Of a DNA stretch of 23,128 nucleotides, positions 14,995 to 22,231 are shown piece after piece; within the stretch, counting starts at the first letter, position 1; the number at the start of each line of letters is the position of its first letter. The notes beneath the pieces were generated by a model. That model had not been told where the DNA came from. It saw nothing but the letters and a program-made list of their open reading frames with translations, and searched no databases. The DNA is taken from contig JAJRXL010000144.1 in NCBI GenBank assembly GCA_024276335.1, forward strand, positions 1-23,128, in the 5' to 3' direction. This DNA is from Bacteroidota bacterium (GTDB lineage Bacteria; Bacteroidota; Ignavibacteria; SZUA-365; JAADGX01). The position numbers and the translations under genes are program-made.

Positions 14995-15675
14995 ATGTAC
15001 CCCGTCATTCTCACCGTTCCGCACGCAGAGCGGGTTTCCCGTTGGAGATTGCTCCTGCGGCCCATCATGCTCATTCCACATTTTTTCTGGCTCGCGATGT
15101 ACGGGATTCCCGTCGGTGTCGCCCTGTTCGTCAGCTTCTGGGTGATCATCTTCACGGGAGTATTTCCCCGCGGCATGTACGAATTCGTAAGCAAGTATTA
15201 CCGGTACTATATGAGAGTAATCGCCTACTCGTATTTTTTAACGGATGTGTATCCGCCTTTCAACGGGGATGAGACGGAGCCATATTCCGTGCGGGTTCAC
15301 CTTGATTACCCGGAAAAATACTCGCGATTGTCCGTCTTTTTTCGATCGATTTTATGTTTTCCGCATTTCTTTTTCTATTTCTTTTATTTCATTGCCTTCG
15401 AAGTTGTAATGGTCATCGCCTTTTGGATAGCGCTGATTCTCGGACGTCTGCCTGATTCGATTTTTCAATTCATGAAGCGATTTTTCATCTATTATGCGCG
15501 GTTAGAAGCGTATATCATGCTGCTGAGCGATGAATATCCACCGTTTCACGGGTTGCAACCCCTCGTGGCCGAACGCGCAAACCCGGATAGGATAACCGTT
15601 GCAATCGAATCAACCGGTGACGGCAATGCCCCCACCACGGAGGAGAGGGGAAGAGAGGGAGAGGACGAGGAATAA
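14995..15675 (+). CDS. Membrane protein with two tandem DUF4389 units
   Basis: The 226-residue protein consists of two homologous halves. Each has a short strand (YPVILTV in the first, YSVRVHL in the second), a basic/Ser segment (RVSRWRLLLRP, KYSRLSVFFRS), a membrane hairpin starting near IPHFFW or FPHFFFYFF, and an amphipathic YYRYYMRVIAY or FIYYARLEAY stretch. Each ends in a DxYPPF motif (DVYPPF, DEYPPF). This is the DUF4389 pattern; function is unknown. Four or so membrane helices are expected. The last 40 residues are hydrophilic and acidic. No good ribosome binding site precedes the ATG. It lies just upstream of nuoA, but a promoter-like site separates them. Confidence 0.82.
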   Translation: MYPVILTVPHAERVSRWRLLLRPIMLIPHFFWLAMYGIPVGVALFVSFWVIIFTGVFPRGMYEFVSKYYRYYMRVIAYSYFLTDVYPPFNGDETEPYSVRVHLDYPEKYSRLSVFFRSILCFPHFFFYFFYFIAFEVVMVIAFWIALILGRLPDSIFQFMKRFFIYYARLEAYIMLLSDEYPPFHGLQPLVAERANPDRITVAIESTGDGNAPTTEERGREGEDEE

Positions 15676-15685
15676 ATAATATTTC

Positions 15686-15715
15686 TTGACATTGATATGC
15701 GAATACGATTATTTT
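15686..15715 (+). promoter_or_regulatory. Putative promoter of the nuo operon
   Basis: A consensus TTGACA (15686-15691), an 18-base spacer and TATTTT (15710-15715). Initiation near 15722 would give a leader of about 55 bases before nuoA. Confidence 0.4.
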
Positions 15716-15777
15716 CACAAAGATATGTTCGTTTGCAAAGCCTCAATAAGAACCCCAATACTTGACACATCTTCATT

Positions 15778-16239
15778 ATGCTCACTGAATTCGGCAAAGT
15801 CCTCATCTTCTTTCTCCTGGGAGGGGTATTCGTAGGGGTCACGCTCGCGGTCTCCCGGCTGGTCAGTCCCCGTCGTCCTTCCAAAGAAAAAATGATGACC
15901 TATGAATGCGGCGAAGACCCCATCGGTGAACCGTGGGTGAAGTTCAACATCCGCTTCTACGTGATCGCCCTCATCTTTTTGCTTTTCGACGTGGAGCTCG
16001 CCTTCCTCTTTCCCTGGGCGACAGTCTATGCCGACCTGGGGATGTTCGCGTACGTCGCGGGAGCATTGTTCATCCTGGTATTGTTCCTGGCGGATTGTTA
16101 CCTGTGGGCCAAGGGTGACCTGGAATGGATACGTCCCGAGCCCGAGATACCGAAACTGGCTAACCTGATCGAACACTCCGAATTGATTACGCCTCCAGGT
16201 TCCTCGCCTGAAAAAGAACACGCTCCTGTCGCATCCTGA
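15778..16239 (+). CDS. nuoA: NADH-quinone oxidoreductase subunit A
   Basis: The 153-residue membrane subunit of complex I has three helices. The conserved loop and second helix are clear: TYECGEDPIGEPWVKFNIRF, then the LLFDVELAFLFPWA helix with acidic residues that help link the quinone site to proton channels. It is longer than many NuoA proteins because of a hydrophilic C-terminal tail of about 30 residues (from about residue 122). The ATG at 15778 has no obvious Shine-Dalgarno. First gene of the nuoABCDHIJK run; nuoB follows after 25 bases. Confidence 0.95.
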   Translation: MLTEFGKVLIFFLLGGVFVGVTLAVSRLVSPRRPSKEKMMTYECGEDPIGEPWVKFNIRFYVIALIFLLFDVELAFLFPWATVYADLGMFAYVAGALFILVLFLADCYLWAKGDLEWIRPEPEIPKLANLIEHSELITPPGSSPEKEHAPVAS

Positions 16240-16264
16240 TTTCAGTAGGAGACTAAAAAAGCTC

Positions 16265-16759
16265 ATGGGATTACTGGACAAGAAATTCGAAAACAGCAAC
16301 ATTGTCATCACGTCGCTGGAAGGGGTAATGAACTGGGCCCGTCTGTGCAGCTTGTGGCAGATGTCCTTCGGTCTTGCCTGCTGCGCGATTGAAATGATGG
16401 CAGCGTCAGCCTCCCACTTCGATATCATGCGATTTGGGGTGATACCCCGGCCGAGTCCGCGCCAGTGCGATGTCATGATTGTTGCAGGCACGGTTACCTT
16501 GAAAATGGCCACCCGGATCAAGCGCTTGTACGAGCAAATGGCGGAACGCCGCTACGTTCTCTCCATGGGGAGTTGCTCCAACTGTGGCGGACCTTATTGG
16601 AACTATGGCTACCATGTCCTCAAGGGTGTCGACCGTGTCATCCCTGTCGATGTCTATATTCCCGGGTGTCCTCCGCGTCCGGAAGCCTTGCTGGAAGGTC
16701 TGATGAAACTCCAGGAAAAGGTGCGCAGCGAAAGCCTGGTCCAGGAAAAAGCTGCATGA
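16265..16759 (+). CDS. nuoB: NADH-quinone oxidoreductase subunit B (N2 cluster)
   Basis: The 164-residue peripheral subunit holds the terminal [4Fe-4S] cluster N2 that passes electrons to quinone. The four ligands are visible: the adjacent pair Cys39-Cys40 (GLACCAIEM), Cys104 (SMGSCSNCGG) and Cys135 (IPGCPPRPEAL). The FGVIPRPSPRQCDVMIVAGT segment is characteristic, with an extra Cys68 where many homologues have Ser or Ala. An AGGAG lies upstream of the ATG at 16265. It contacts NuoD and NuoH at the quinone site. Confidence 0.97.
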   Translation: MGLLDKKFENSNIVITSLEGVMNWARLCSLWQMSFGLACCAIEMMAASASHFDIMRFGVIPRPSPRQCDVMIVAGTVTLKMATRIKRLYEQMAERRYVLSMGSCSNCGGPYWNYGYHVLKGVDRVIPVDVYIPGCPPRPEALLEGLMKLQEKVRSESLVQEKAA

Positions 16760-16833
16760 GCCATTTCATCGGACTCCGCGCATGCGCCGTCTCTTATCTT
16801 TTCCATTAACAATTTCTCAACGGGATATTTCAC

Positions 16834-17310
16834 ATGGCATTGGAACCTAAGGAGATTTACGAAAAGCTGCACGCGGCATTTCCCGATATCTCCATCGAGT
16901 TCGATGAAACGGTCCCCTGTATCCTTGTCGAACCGATGAAATGGAAAACCGTCGCACTGTTCCTCCGCGATGCCGATGACCTGAAATTCGATTCCCTTAT
17001 GTGCCTGAGCGGTGTGGATACTGCGGATGGCAACTTGGTGTCGGTGTGTCACCTCGATTCCATGGTGCACCGTCACAAGCTCACCGTCAAGTGCATCGTG
17101 CCCGCGGAAGAACCGAAAGTTGAATCGGTGGAACGTGTCTGGCGCACGGCCGATTGGCACGAGCGCGAAGCGTACGACTTGATCGGCATCGAATACGTGG
17201 GGCACCGGGACTTGCGTCGCATCCTCATGCCGTACGATTGGACGGGGCATCCGTTGCGCAAGGATTACGAAGTTCCTGAATTCTACAACGGCATCAAGGT
17301 CCCGTATTGA
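16834..17310 (+). CDS. nuoC: NADH-quinone oxidoreductase subunit C
   Basis: A 158-residue peripheral subunit of the 30-kDa family. The signature is at the C-terminal end: WHEREAYDLIGIEYVGHRDL, then RRILMPYDWTGHPLRKDY. It is a separate protein here, not fused to NuoD as in E. coli. It packs against NuoD in the connecting arm and carries no cofactor. A 74-base gap separates it from nuoB and shows no ORF or strong signal. nuoD follows after 27 bases. Confidence 0.96.
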   Translation: MALEPKEIYEKLHAAFPDISIEFDETVPCILVEPMKWKTVALFLRDADDLKFDSLMCLSGVDTADGNLVSVCHLDSMVHRHKLTVKCIVPAEEPKVESVERVWRTADWHEREAYDLIGIEYVGHRDLRRILMPYDWTGHPLRKDYEVPEFYNGIKVPY

Positions 17311-17337
17311 ACAGCGAGATAACATTTCCGAGCCACT

Positions 17338-18495
17338 ATGCTTGATAATACTTTGACGACACGGGAAGAGATTCGAGACCTCGGCCTGCGAACCGAGGAA
17401 ATGGTCCTGAACATGGGGCCACAACACCCATCTACGCATGGCGTTTTGCGTCTCGAGCTGGTCTTGGAGGGAGAAATCATCCGCAAGGTGATCCCTCACA
17501 TCGGGTACTTGCACAGGTGTTTCGAGAAGCACGCGGAAAACGAGAGCTATACACAAGTCATTCCGTACACGGACCGGCTGGATTACCTGGCCTCGATAAA
17601 CAATAACCACGGTTATGCGTTGGGCATCGAACGCCTCATGGGCATCGAGGTGCCGGAGCGCGTGGAATTCATCAGGGTCATCATGGCCGAGTTACAGCGT
17701 ATCGCATCCCACCTCGTGGCCATCGGGACGTACGGGATGGATATTGGGGCATTTACACCGTTTCTCTATTGCTTCCGCGACCGGGAGCACATCCTCGATG
17801 TTTTTGAAAAGACGTGCGGCGCCCGTTTGCTTTATAATTACATCTGGATCGGTGGTGTGTCGCACGACGTGTATCCCGATTTTGTCAAGGACGTCGCCGA
17901 CATCGTCAAGATCCTGCGTCCGACTATCAAGGAACTCAACGACCTGCTGAACTACAACAAGATATTCATCGATCGCACGGCGAACATCGGTATCCTGCCT
18001 GCGGACGTTGCGATTAATTTCGGGTGCACCGGTCCCATGCTTCGAGGTTCCGGGGTGGATTTCGATCTTCGTCGCGACGACCCGTACTCGATTTACGACC
18101 GCTTCGAGTGGGAAGTCCAGGTTGGCAAGGGTGAGATGGGAACGGTCGGCGATTGTTGGGATCGGCACATGGTTCGCGTATGGGAGATGGAAGAAAGCTG
18201 CAAAATCATTGAGCAGGCCCTGGAGTCGTTCCCGGAAGGCGACGTGCAATCCGCGATCCCCAGGCGGGTTCGACCTCCCAAGGGAGAGATATACGTGAGG
18301 GTCGAGAATCCGCGCGGCGAACTGGGATACTACATCATCAGCGATGGAACCGGGACGCCGTTCCGCGTCAAGGGCCGCGCCCCGGGATTTTCCAACCTGA
18401 GTGTGATAAACGAAATATCCAAAGGATACATGGTCGCTGATGTTGTGGCCATCCTGGGCAGCATTGATATTGTCCTGGGAGAAATCGACCGGTAG
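17338..18495 (+). CDS. nuoD: NADH-quinone oxidoreductase subunit D
   Basis: The 385-residue peripheral 49-kDa subunit forms most of the quinone-binding cavity together with NuoB and NuoH. The family start NMGPQHPSTHGVLRLELVLE contains the loop with the quinone-head-binding His. Downstream are HIGYLHRCFEKHAEN and the GLE/GIER-type region typical of the [NiFe]-hydrogenase-like fold. The C-terminus ends in the usual DIVLGEIDR. Length fits the family. The start at 17338 has no strong Shine-Dalgarno. nuoH follows directly with nuoE, nuoF and nuoG absent. Confidence 0.97.
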   Translation: MLDNTLTTREEIRDLGLRTEEMVLNMGPQHPSTHGVLRLELVLEGEIIRKVIPHIGYLHRCFEKHAENESYTQVIPYTDRLDYLASINNNHGYALGIERLMGIEVPERVEFIRVIMAELQRIASHLVAIGTYGMDIGAFTPFLYCFRDREHILDVFEKTCGARLLYNYIWIGGVSHDVYPDFVKDVADIVKILRPTIKELNDLLNYNKIFIDRTANIGILPADVAINFGCTGPMLRGSGVDFDLRRDDPYSIYDRFEWEVQVGKGEMGTVGDCWDRHMVRVWEMEESCKIIEQALESFPEGDVQSAIPRRVRPPKGEIYVRVENPRGELGYYIISDGTGTPFRVKGRAPGFSNLSVINEISKGYMVADVVAILGSIDIVLGEIDR

Positions 18496-18530
18496 AGTCG
18501 CTAAACTGTCTGGATAACACATCTGGCACA

Positions 18531-19640
18531 ATGGAACAATTTATTCATGATCTAATCGGCAATGACTTGCTCGCCACCATCGTGTGGTGTGTTTTGCCGC
18601 TGGTATTTATTCTGGGCTATGCCATCGTCGCCATCCTGGCCGAAATGAAAAGCGCGTCCTGGTTCCAGGACCGCCTTGGCCCCATGAGGACAGGGCCCTG
18701 GGGCATTTTCCAGCCTTTCGCCGATGTCTTAAAGCTGCTGATGAAGGAGGATATCGTTCCGGCAAGGGCGGACAAAATCCTTTTTAACCTGGCACCGGTT
18801 ATTGTTTTCGTGGGAGCCTATGCCGCGTTCGCCGTTCTTCCTTTTGCCAGCGAGTACGTAGGCGCCGATCTGAATCTCGGCTTGTTCTACTTGATTGCCG
18901 TGTCTTCATTCGGTGTTCTTGGTATCATCATGGGAGGGTGGGCTTCCAACAACAAGTACTCCTTGCTCGGGGCAATGAGGTCGGCGGCGCAAATCGTGAG
19001 CTACGAAGTCCCTTCGGCAACAGCGCTTCTCATCGTTGCCATGATGGTGGGGTCGCTGAATTTACAGGACATCATCACGGCGCAGTCGGGTGGGTTCTGG
19101 AATTGGTTCATTCTCGGCGGACCCAAGTCCGACGTCGTTCTCGCCAGTGGCGCCGTTATTCACGCCGATATTGGAAACTTTGTATTTCTGCCACTGCTGC
19201 TGGCAACGTTCGTTATCTATTATTTGTCCGCCCTCGCCGAAACGAACCGCACCCCGTTCGATATCCCGGAAGGCGAGTCGGAACTAGTGGGGGGCTACCA
19301 TACGGAGTACAGCGGCATGAAGTTCGGCATGTTCTTCATGGCCGAGTACGCGAACATGTTTCTGGTATCCGCGGTTGCGGCGGTCGTGTTCTTTGGCGGC
19401 TGGCAAAGCCCGTGGGGGATAACGCTCGGCGAGGCGCTGGATATTCCCGTCCTGACGCTCCTGGAAGGGGTGTTTTGGACCGCGGCAAAAGGGTTTTTCT
19501 TCGTGTTTGTAATGATGTGGCTGCGGTGGACGCTCCCCCGCCTTCGTGTCGACCAACTGATGTACATGTGCTGGAAAGTGCTGATTCCCGCTTCATTCGC
19601 TCTGGCGCTGGTCGTGGGCTTCATCGTGGTCATTCGTTGA
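18531..19640 (+). CDS. nuoH: NADH-quinone oxidoreductase subunit H
   Basis: The 369-residue membrane subunit joins the quinone cavity to the membrane arm. About eight helices are visible. Conserved loops include the DRLGPMRTGPWGIFQPFADV region, GAMRSAAQIVSYEV and the acidic loop ALAETNRTPFDIPEGESELV, which are the recognised NuoH signatures. The protein is somewhat longer than the common 325-350 residues, with an extended segment near residues 184-205 (SGGFWNWFILGGPKSDVVLA) between two helices. It sits 35 bases after nuoD and 27 bases before nuoI. Confidence 0.97.
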   Translation: MEQFIHDLIGNDLLATIVWCVLPLVFILGYAIVAILAEMKSASWFQDRLGPMRTGPWGIFQPFADVLKLLMKEDIVPARADKILFNLAPVIVFVGAYAAFAVLPFASEYVGADLNLGLFYLIAVSSFGVLGIIMGGWASNNKYSLLGAMRSAAQIVSYEVPSATALLIVAMMVGSLNLQDIITAQSGGFWNWFILGGPKSDVVLASGAVIHADIGNFVFLPLLLATFVIYYLSALAETNRTPFDIPEGESELVGGYHTEYSGMKFGMFFMAEYANMFLVSAVAAVVFFGGWQSPWGITLGEALDIPVLTLLEGVFWTAAKGFFFVFVMMWLRWTLPRLRVDQLMYMCWKVLIPASFALALVVGFIVVIR

Positions 19641-19667
19641 CGAACATGGTGTAAAGGAACGCAATTC

Positions 19668-20402
19668 ATGGGCAATTATTTCAAGGCAATTTATAATGGC
19701 ATCGGGACCGCCCTGGTGGGTATGGGAGTAACCTGGCGCCATCTGTGGGGTAAAAAAGTAACCATACAGTACCCGACGCAAACCAAGCCCCGGTTCGGCC
19801 GCTCGCGCGACAGGCTCTACGTCAATATCGAAGATTGTATCGGGTGTGACCAGTGCGCCAAGGCATGCCCGGTGGACTGCATCTATATCGAGACGATAAA
19901 GGCCGCACCCGGCGTTGACCTGGGACAAACATCCACCGGGCACAAGAAACGCCTGCACGTTTCAGTGTTCGACATCGATTTCGCCAAGTGCTGTTACTGT
20001 GGGCTGTGCGTGTATCCGTGCCCGACGGTGTGCATCACCATGACCGACGTGTTCGAGTTTTCGGAATACGAACGGCGGAACCTCCTTTACCATTTCAGCG
20101 CGATGACGGCGGAAGAGGTCGCAAGGGCAAAGCAAGAAGCGGAGCGCGCCGAGGCCGAAAAAGCGAGAAAGAAAGCGGAAGCGGCTGCCGCGGCCAAGGC
20201 GAAAAAAGAAGCGGAGGCTGCTGCCGCGGCCCCATCGAAGGAAGAGGCAGGGCAATCGCACGTTCAGGCGCCCGGCACAGGGACACCTCCGGGTTCGAAG
20301 CCAGCGCCCGGAACTACCTCCACGGGTGATGCCGATGCGGCGGAAAATCAAGAGTCGAAGCCGGGAGACGAGACATCCGATCCGGGTACCGGTACAAGTT
20401 GA
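19668..20402 (+). CDS. nuoI: NADH-quinone oxidoreductase subunit I with long charged C-terminal tail
   Basis: A ferredoxin-like subunit carrying clusters N6a and N6b. The two motifs are complete: CIGCDQCAKACP (Cys57, 60, 63, 67) and CCYCGLCVYPCP (Cys108, 111, 114, 118). NuoI is usually about 160-200 residues; this one has 244. From about residue 148 it becomes an Ala/Lys/Glu-rich helix (EEVARAKQEAERAEAEKARK and more), then from about 190 a Pro/Gly/Thr/Ser-rich acidic tail to the stop. The tail is encoded partly by imperfect GC-rich repeats (GCTGCCGCGGCC twice). Frame and downstream spacing are consistent with a genuine extension, not a frameshift: nuoJ starts 25 bases after its stop. Confidence 0.95.
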   Translation: MGNYFKAIYNGIGTALVGMGVTWRHLWGKKVTIQYPTQTKPRFGRSRDRLYVNIEDCIGCDQCAKACPVDCIYIETIKAAPGVDLGQTSTGHKKRLHVSVFDIDFAKCCYCGLCVYPCPTVCITMTDVFEFSEYERRNLLYHFSAMTAEEVARAKQEAERAEAEKARKKAEAAAAAKAKKEAEAAAAAPSKEEAGQSHVQAPGTGTPPGSKPAPGTTSTGDADAAENQESKPGDETSDPGTGTS

Positions 20403-20427
20403 GGTCTCAACACAGGATGCAACGAGA

Positions 20428-20922
20428 ATGGAATTAACAGATATTATTTTCTACATCTTCGCGCTTGTGACAATCGGATCAGCCATGATCGTGGTGTTTT
20501 CACGAAACCTGGTGTATTCCGCGTTTTCACTCATGTTCACTTTTCTTGGCGTCGCCGGCCTTTATGTCCTTCTCCTGGCAGATTTCCTTGCCGTGACGCA
20601 GTTGATGATCTACGTCGGTGGCATCCTGGTCTTGATGATTTTCGGAGTCATGCTGACGCATCGCGTTGTGAACGTCGAGATTTCGTCCGGGGCGATGCGC
20701 GTGATACCCGCCACGATCGTCGTCGGTGTATTCCTGGGCACGCTCCTCCTTGTCCTGACACGTACGAAGTGGATGGTCATGGAGGGAAGTCCTGACGTCA
20801 TTGGAACGACCTCCATGATTGGAACGGCGTTGGTCACGGATTATCTCCTGCCATTTGAGGTGAGCGGTGTTGTTCTTCTCGTGGCCATTGTCGCCGCCGC
20901 TTTCATGGCACGCAAACGATAG
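20428..20922 (+). CDS. nuoJ: NADH-quinone oxidoreductase subunit J
   Basis: A 164-residue membrane subunit with five hydrophobic helices. I start it at the ATG at 20428, where the membrane sequence begins (MELTDIIFYIFALVTIGSAM). The frame runs open upstream into nuoI, but that part is basic and unlike the family. The conserved helix 3 region YVLLLADFLAVTQLMIYVGG, with its pi-bulge-type glycines, then ILVLMIFGVML, identifies NuoJ. The stop is 7 bases before nuoK. Confidence 0.95.
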   Translation: MELTDIIFYIFALVTIGSAMIVVFSRNLVYSAFSLMFTFLGVAGLYVLLLADFLAVTQLMIYVGGILVLMIFGVMLTHRVVNVEISSGAMRVIPATIVVGVFLGTLLLVLTRTKWMVMEGSPDVIGTTSMIGTALVTDYLLPFEVSGVVLLVAIVAAAFMARKR

Positions 20923-20929
20923 GAAGAGA

Positions 20930-21241
20930 ATGATGCACGTTACGCTCACACATTACTTAGTCATTAGCGCAATATTGTTTTCCCTGGGATTGTTGGCGCT
21001 TGTCACCAGGCGCAATGCTATCATGATGCTGATGGGAATAGAATTGATCCTGAATGCCGCTAATGTGAATTTTCTTGCTTTCAGCCGGTACAGCGCGCTC
21101 GATATTCACGGGCATGTCGTGGCCGTATTCGTCATTTTATTGGCTGCCGCGGAAGCCGCGGTCGCCCTGGCCATTGTGTTGAACATCTATCGGACGTTCA
21201 GCACGGTGAATGTTGATCAAATCAATCAACTGAAAGAGTAG
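20930..21241 (+). CDS. nuoK: NADH-quinone oxidoreductase subunit K
   Basis: The 103-residue three-helix subunit has the two buried glutamates used in proton transfer, in MMLMGIELILNAANVNFLAF and AAAEAAVALAIVLNIYR. There are two consecutive ATG codons (20930 and 20933); an AGGAAG sequence overlapping the nuoJ stop region could serve either, so the length is 102 or 103 residues. The frame runs open upstream inside nuoJ but without family match. Unusually, the next gene is an outer-membrane protein and not nuoL. Confidence 0.94.
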   Translation: MMHVTLTHYLVISAILFSLGLLALVTRRNAIMMLMGIELILNAANVNFLAFSRYSALDIHGHVVAVFVILLAAAEAAVALAIVLNIYRTFSTVNVDQINQLKE

Positions 21242-21258
21242 CTCCAGGAGGTGGACCG

Positions 21259-22164
21259 GTGATTCGTTCAGGACAATCGCATTTTCAGGAAATGTTTCGT
21301 GCATGCCAGGCAGCAAGCTTGCTGCTGGTTCTGATCATGGCAACAAGTAACCCCGTCTCGGCCCAACGAGTGCGGGCGCGATATATCGATCCGACGTTTA
21401 CCCTGGTACTTGGCGGTGGCGGCGGTGTGACCAAGTATTTCGGCGAATTCACCGATCAGAACTTCGGAACGGTGTTTCAGGCCTACGCCAAGTTCTTTAT
21501 CATTCCGGAAGTTTCCGTGCAAGTTGACGCAGGCGTTGGAAATTACGTATACAATCGGAGGAACAAGGAGAAATTCCAAGGCAACTATTTCCGCCAGTTC
21601 CATTACGATCCGCTCTTCGACAATGCCACGTCGTTTGACGACCCCGCCGTATGGAAAGAATCCATGAAGACCAACTCCATGACTTTCGTGGAATTGCGTG
21701 GCGTGTTGAACTTCTTTCCTCGTCGCTATTTCAATCCTTACCTGAGCGTGGGAATGGGGATGTTTTCATACACCAACAGCGACGTCGAGGACAGCGAAAA
21801 GGGAACCCGCAGGCTTGAAGTACTGCCAAACGGAAAGCTCTTCCACGTGATCGATCCCGCGAATGCGGGCAAGGTCGTTGGCCCGGCAGCGTCCGACCTG
21901 GGGTCCGGATACGATAACCTGACGGTCGTGCCCATCGGGCTGGGATTTGACATCCTGGTTAACCGGCGCATGGCGCTGAATCTTGATTTCACGTATCGTA
22001 TCGTTCTCGGTCGCGGAAACGATTATCTCGACGGGTTTGGACGCGAAGTACTGGAGAATTTTCAAAGAGTCGATCCGAGTACGAATATCCATCAGGATGA
22101 GTCAAGCGACGCCTGGGGCACCATCACGATTGGTGTCCAAGTCTATTTACTGGGACAACGTTAG
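21259..22164 (+). CDS. Outer-membrane beta-barrel protein, first of a tandem pair
   Basis: The 301-residue protein starts with GTG at 21259, placed 5 bases after a near-perfect AGGAGGTG. A signal peptide ends at PVSA before Gln36; an internal ATG at codon 12 would also give one. The mature protein alternates Gly/aromatic strands (VLGGGGGVTKYFGEFTDQNF, then FQAYAKFFIIPEVSVQVDAG) and ends GTITIGVQVYLLGQR, like a terminal barrel strand. A barrel of the OmpA-membrane-domain type is likely; no family name is certain. It shares long blocks with the next gene, including GNYFRQFH, DDPAVWKES and DGFGREVLENF. It follows nuoK by 17 bases on the same strand, so it may share the nuo transcript. Confidence 0.78.
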   Translation: MIRSGQSHFQEMFRACQAASLLLVLIMATSNPVSAQRVRARYIDPTFTLVLGGGGGVTKYFGEFTDQNFGTVFQAYAKFFIIPEVSVQVDAGVGNYVYNRRNKEKFQGNYFRQFHYDPLFDNATSFDDPAVWKESMKTNSMTFVELRGVLNFFPRRYFNPYLSVGMGMFSYTNSDVEDSEKGTRRLEVLPNGKLFHVIDPANAGKVVGPAASDLGSGYDNLTVVPIGLGFDILVNRRMALNLDFTYRIVLGRGNDYLDGFGREVLENFQRVDPSTNIHQDESSDAWGTITIGVQVYLLGQR

Positions 22165-22231
22165 CAGTCGGCAGGACGTATGATTATGATTCTGGATAGG
22201 TTTATTTACATGGTTTTTGATCGGAGGTAAT

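Noticed and set aside
16654..17610. 318-codon minus-strand open frame across nuoB, nuoC and nuoD
   Set aside because: It spans three intact nuo genes and their gaps; the sequence is antisense composition only.
18938..19654. 238-codon second open frame inside nuoH
   Set aside because: Out of frame with a clear NuoH that has all its conserved loops; the alternative product is Gly/Arg-rich and non-membrane.
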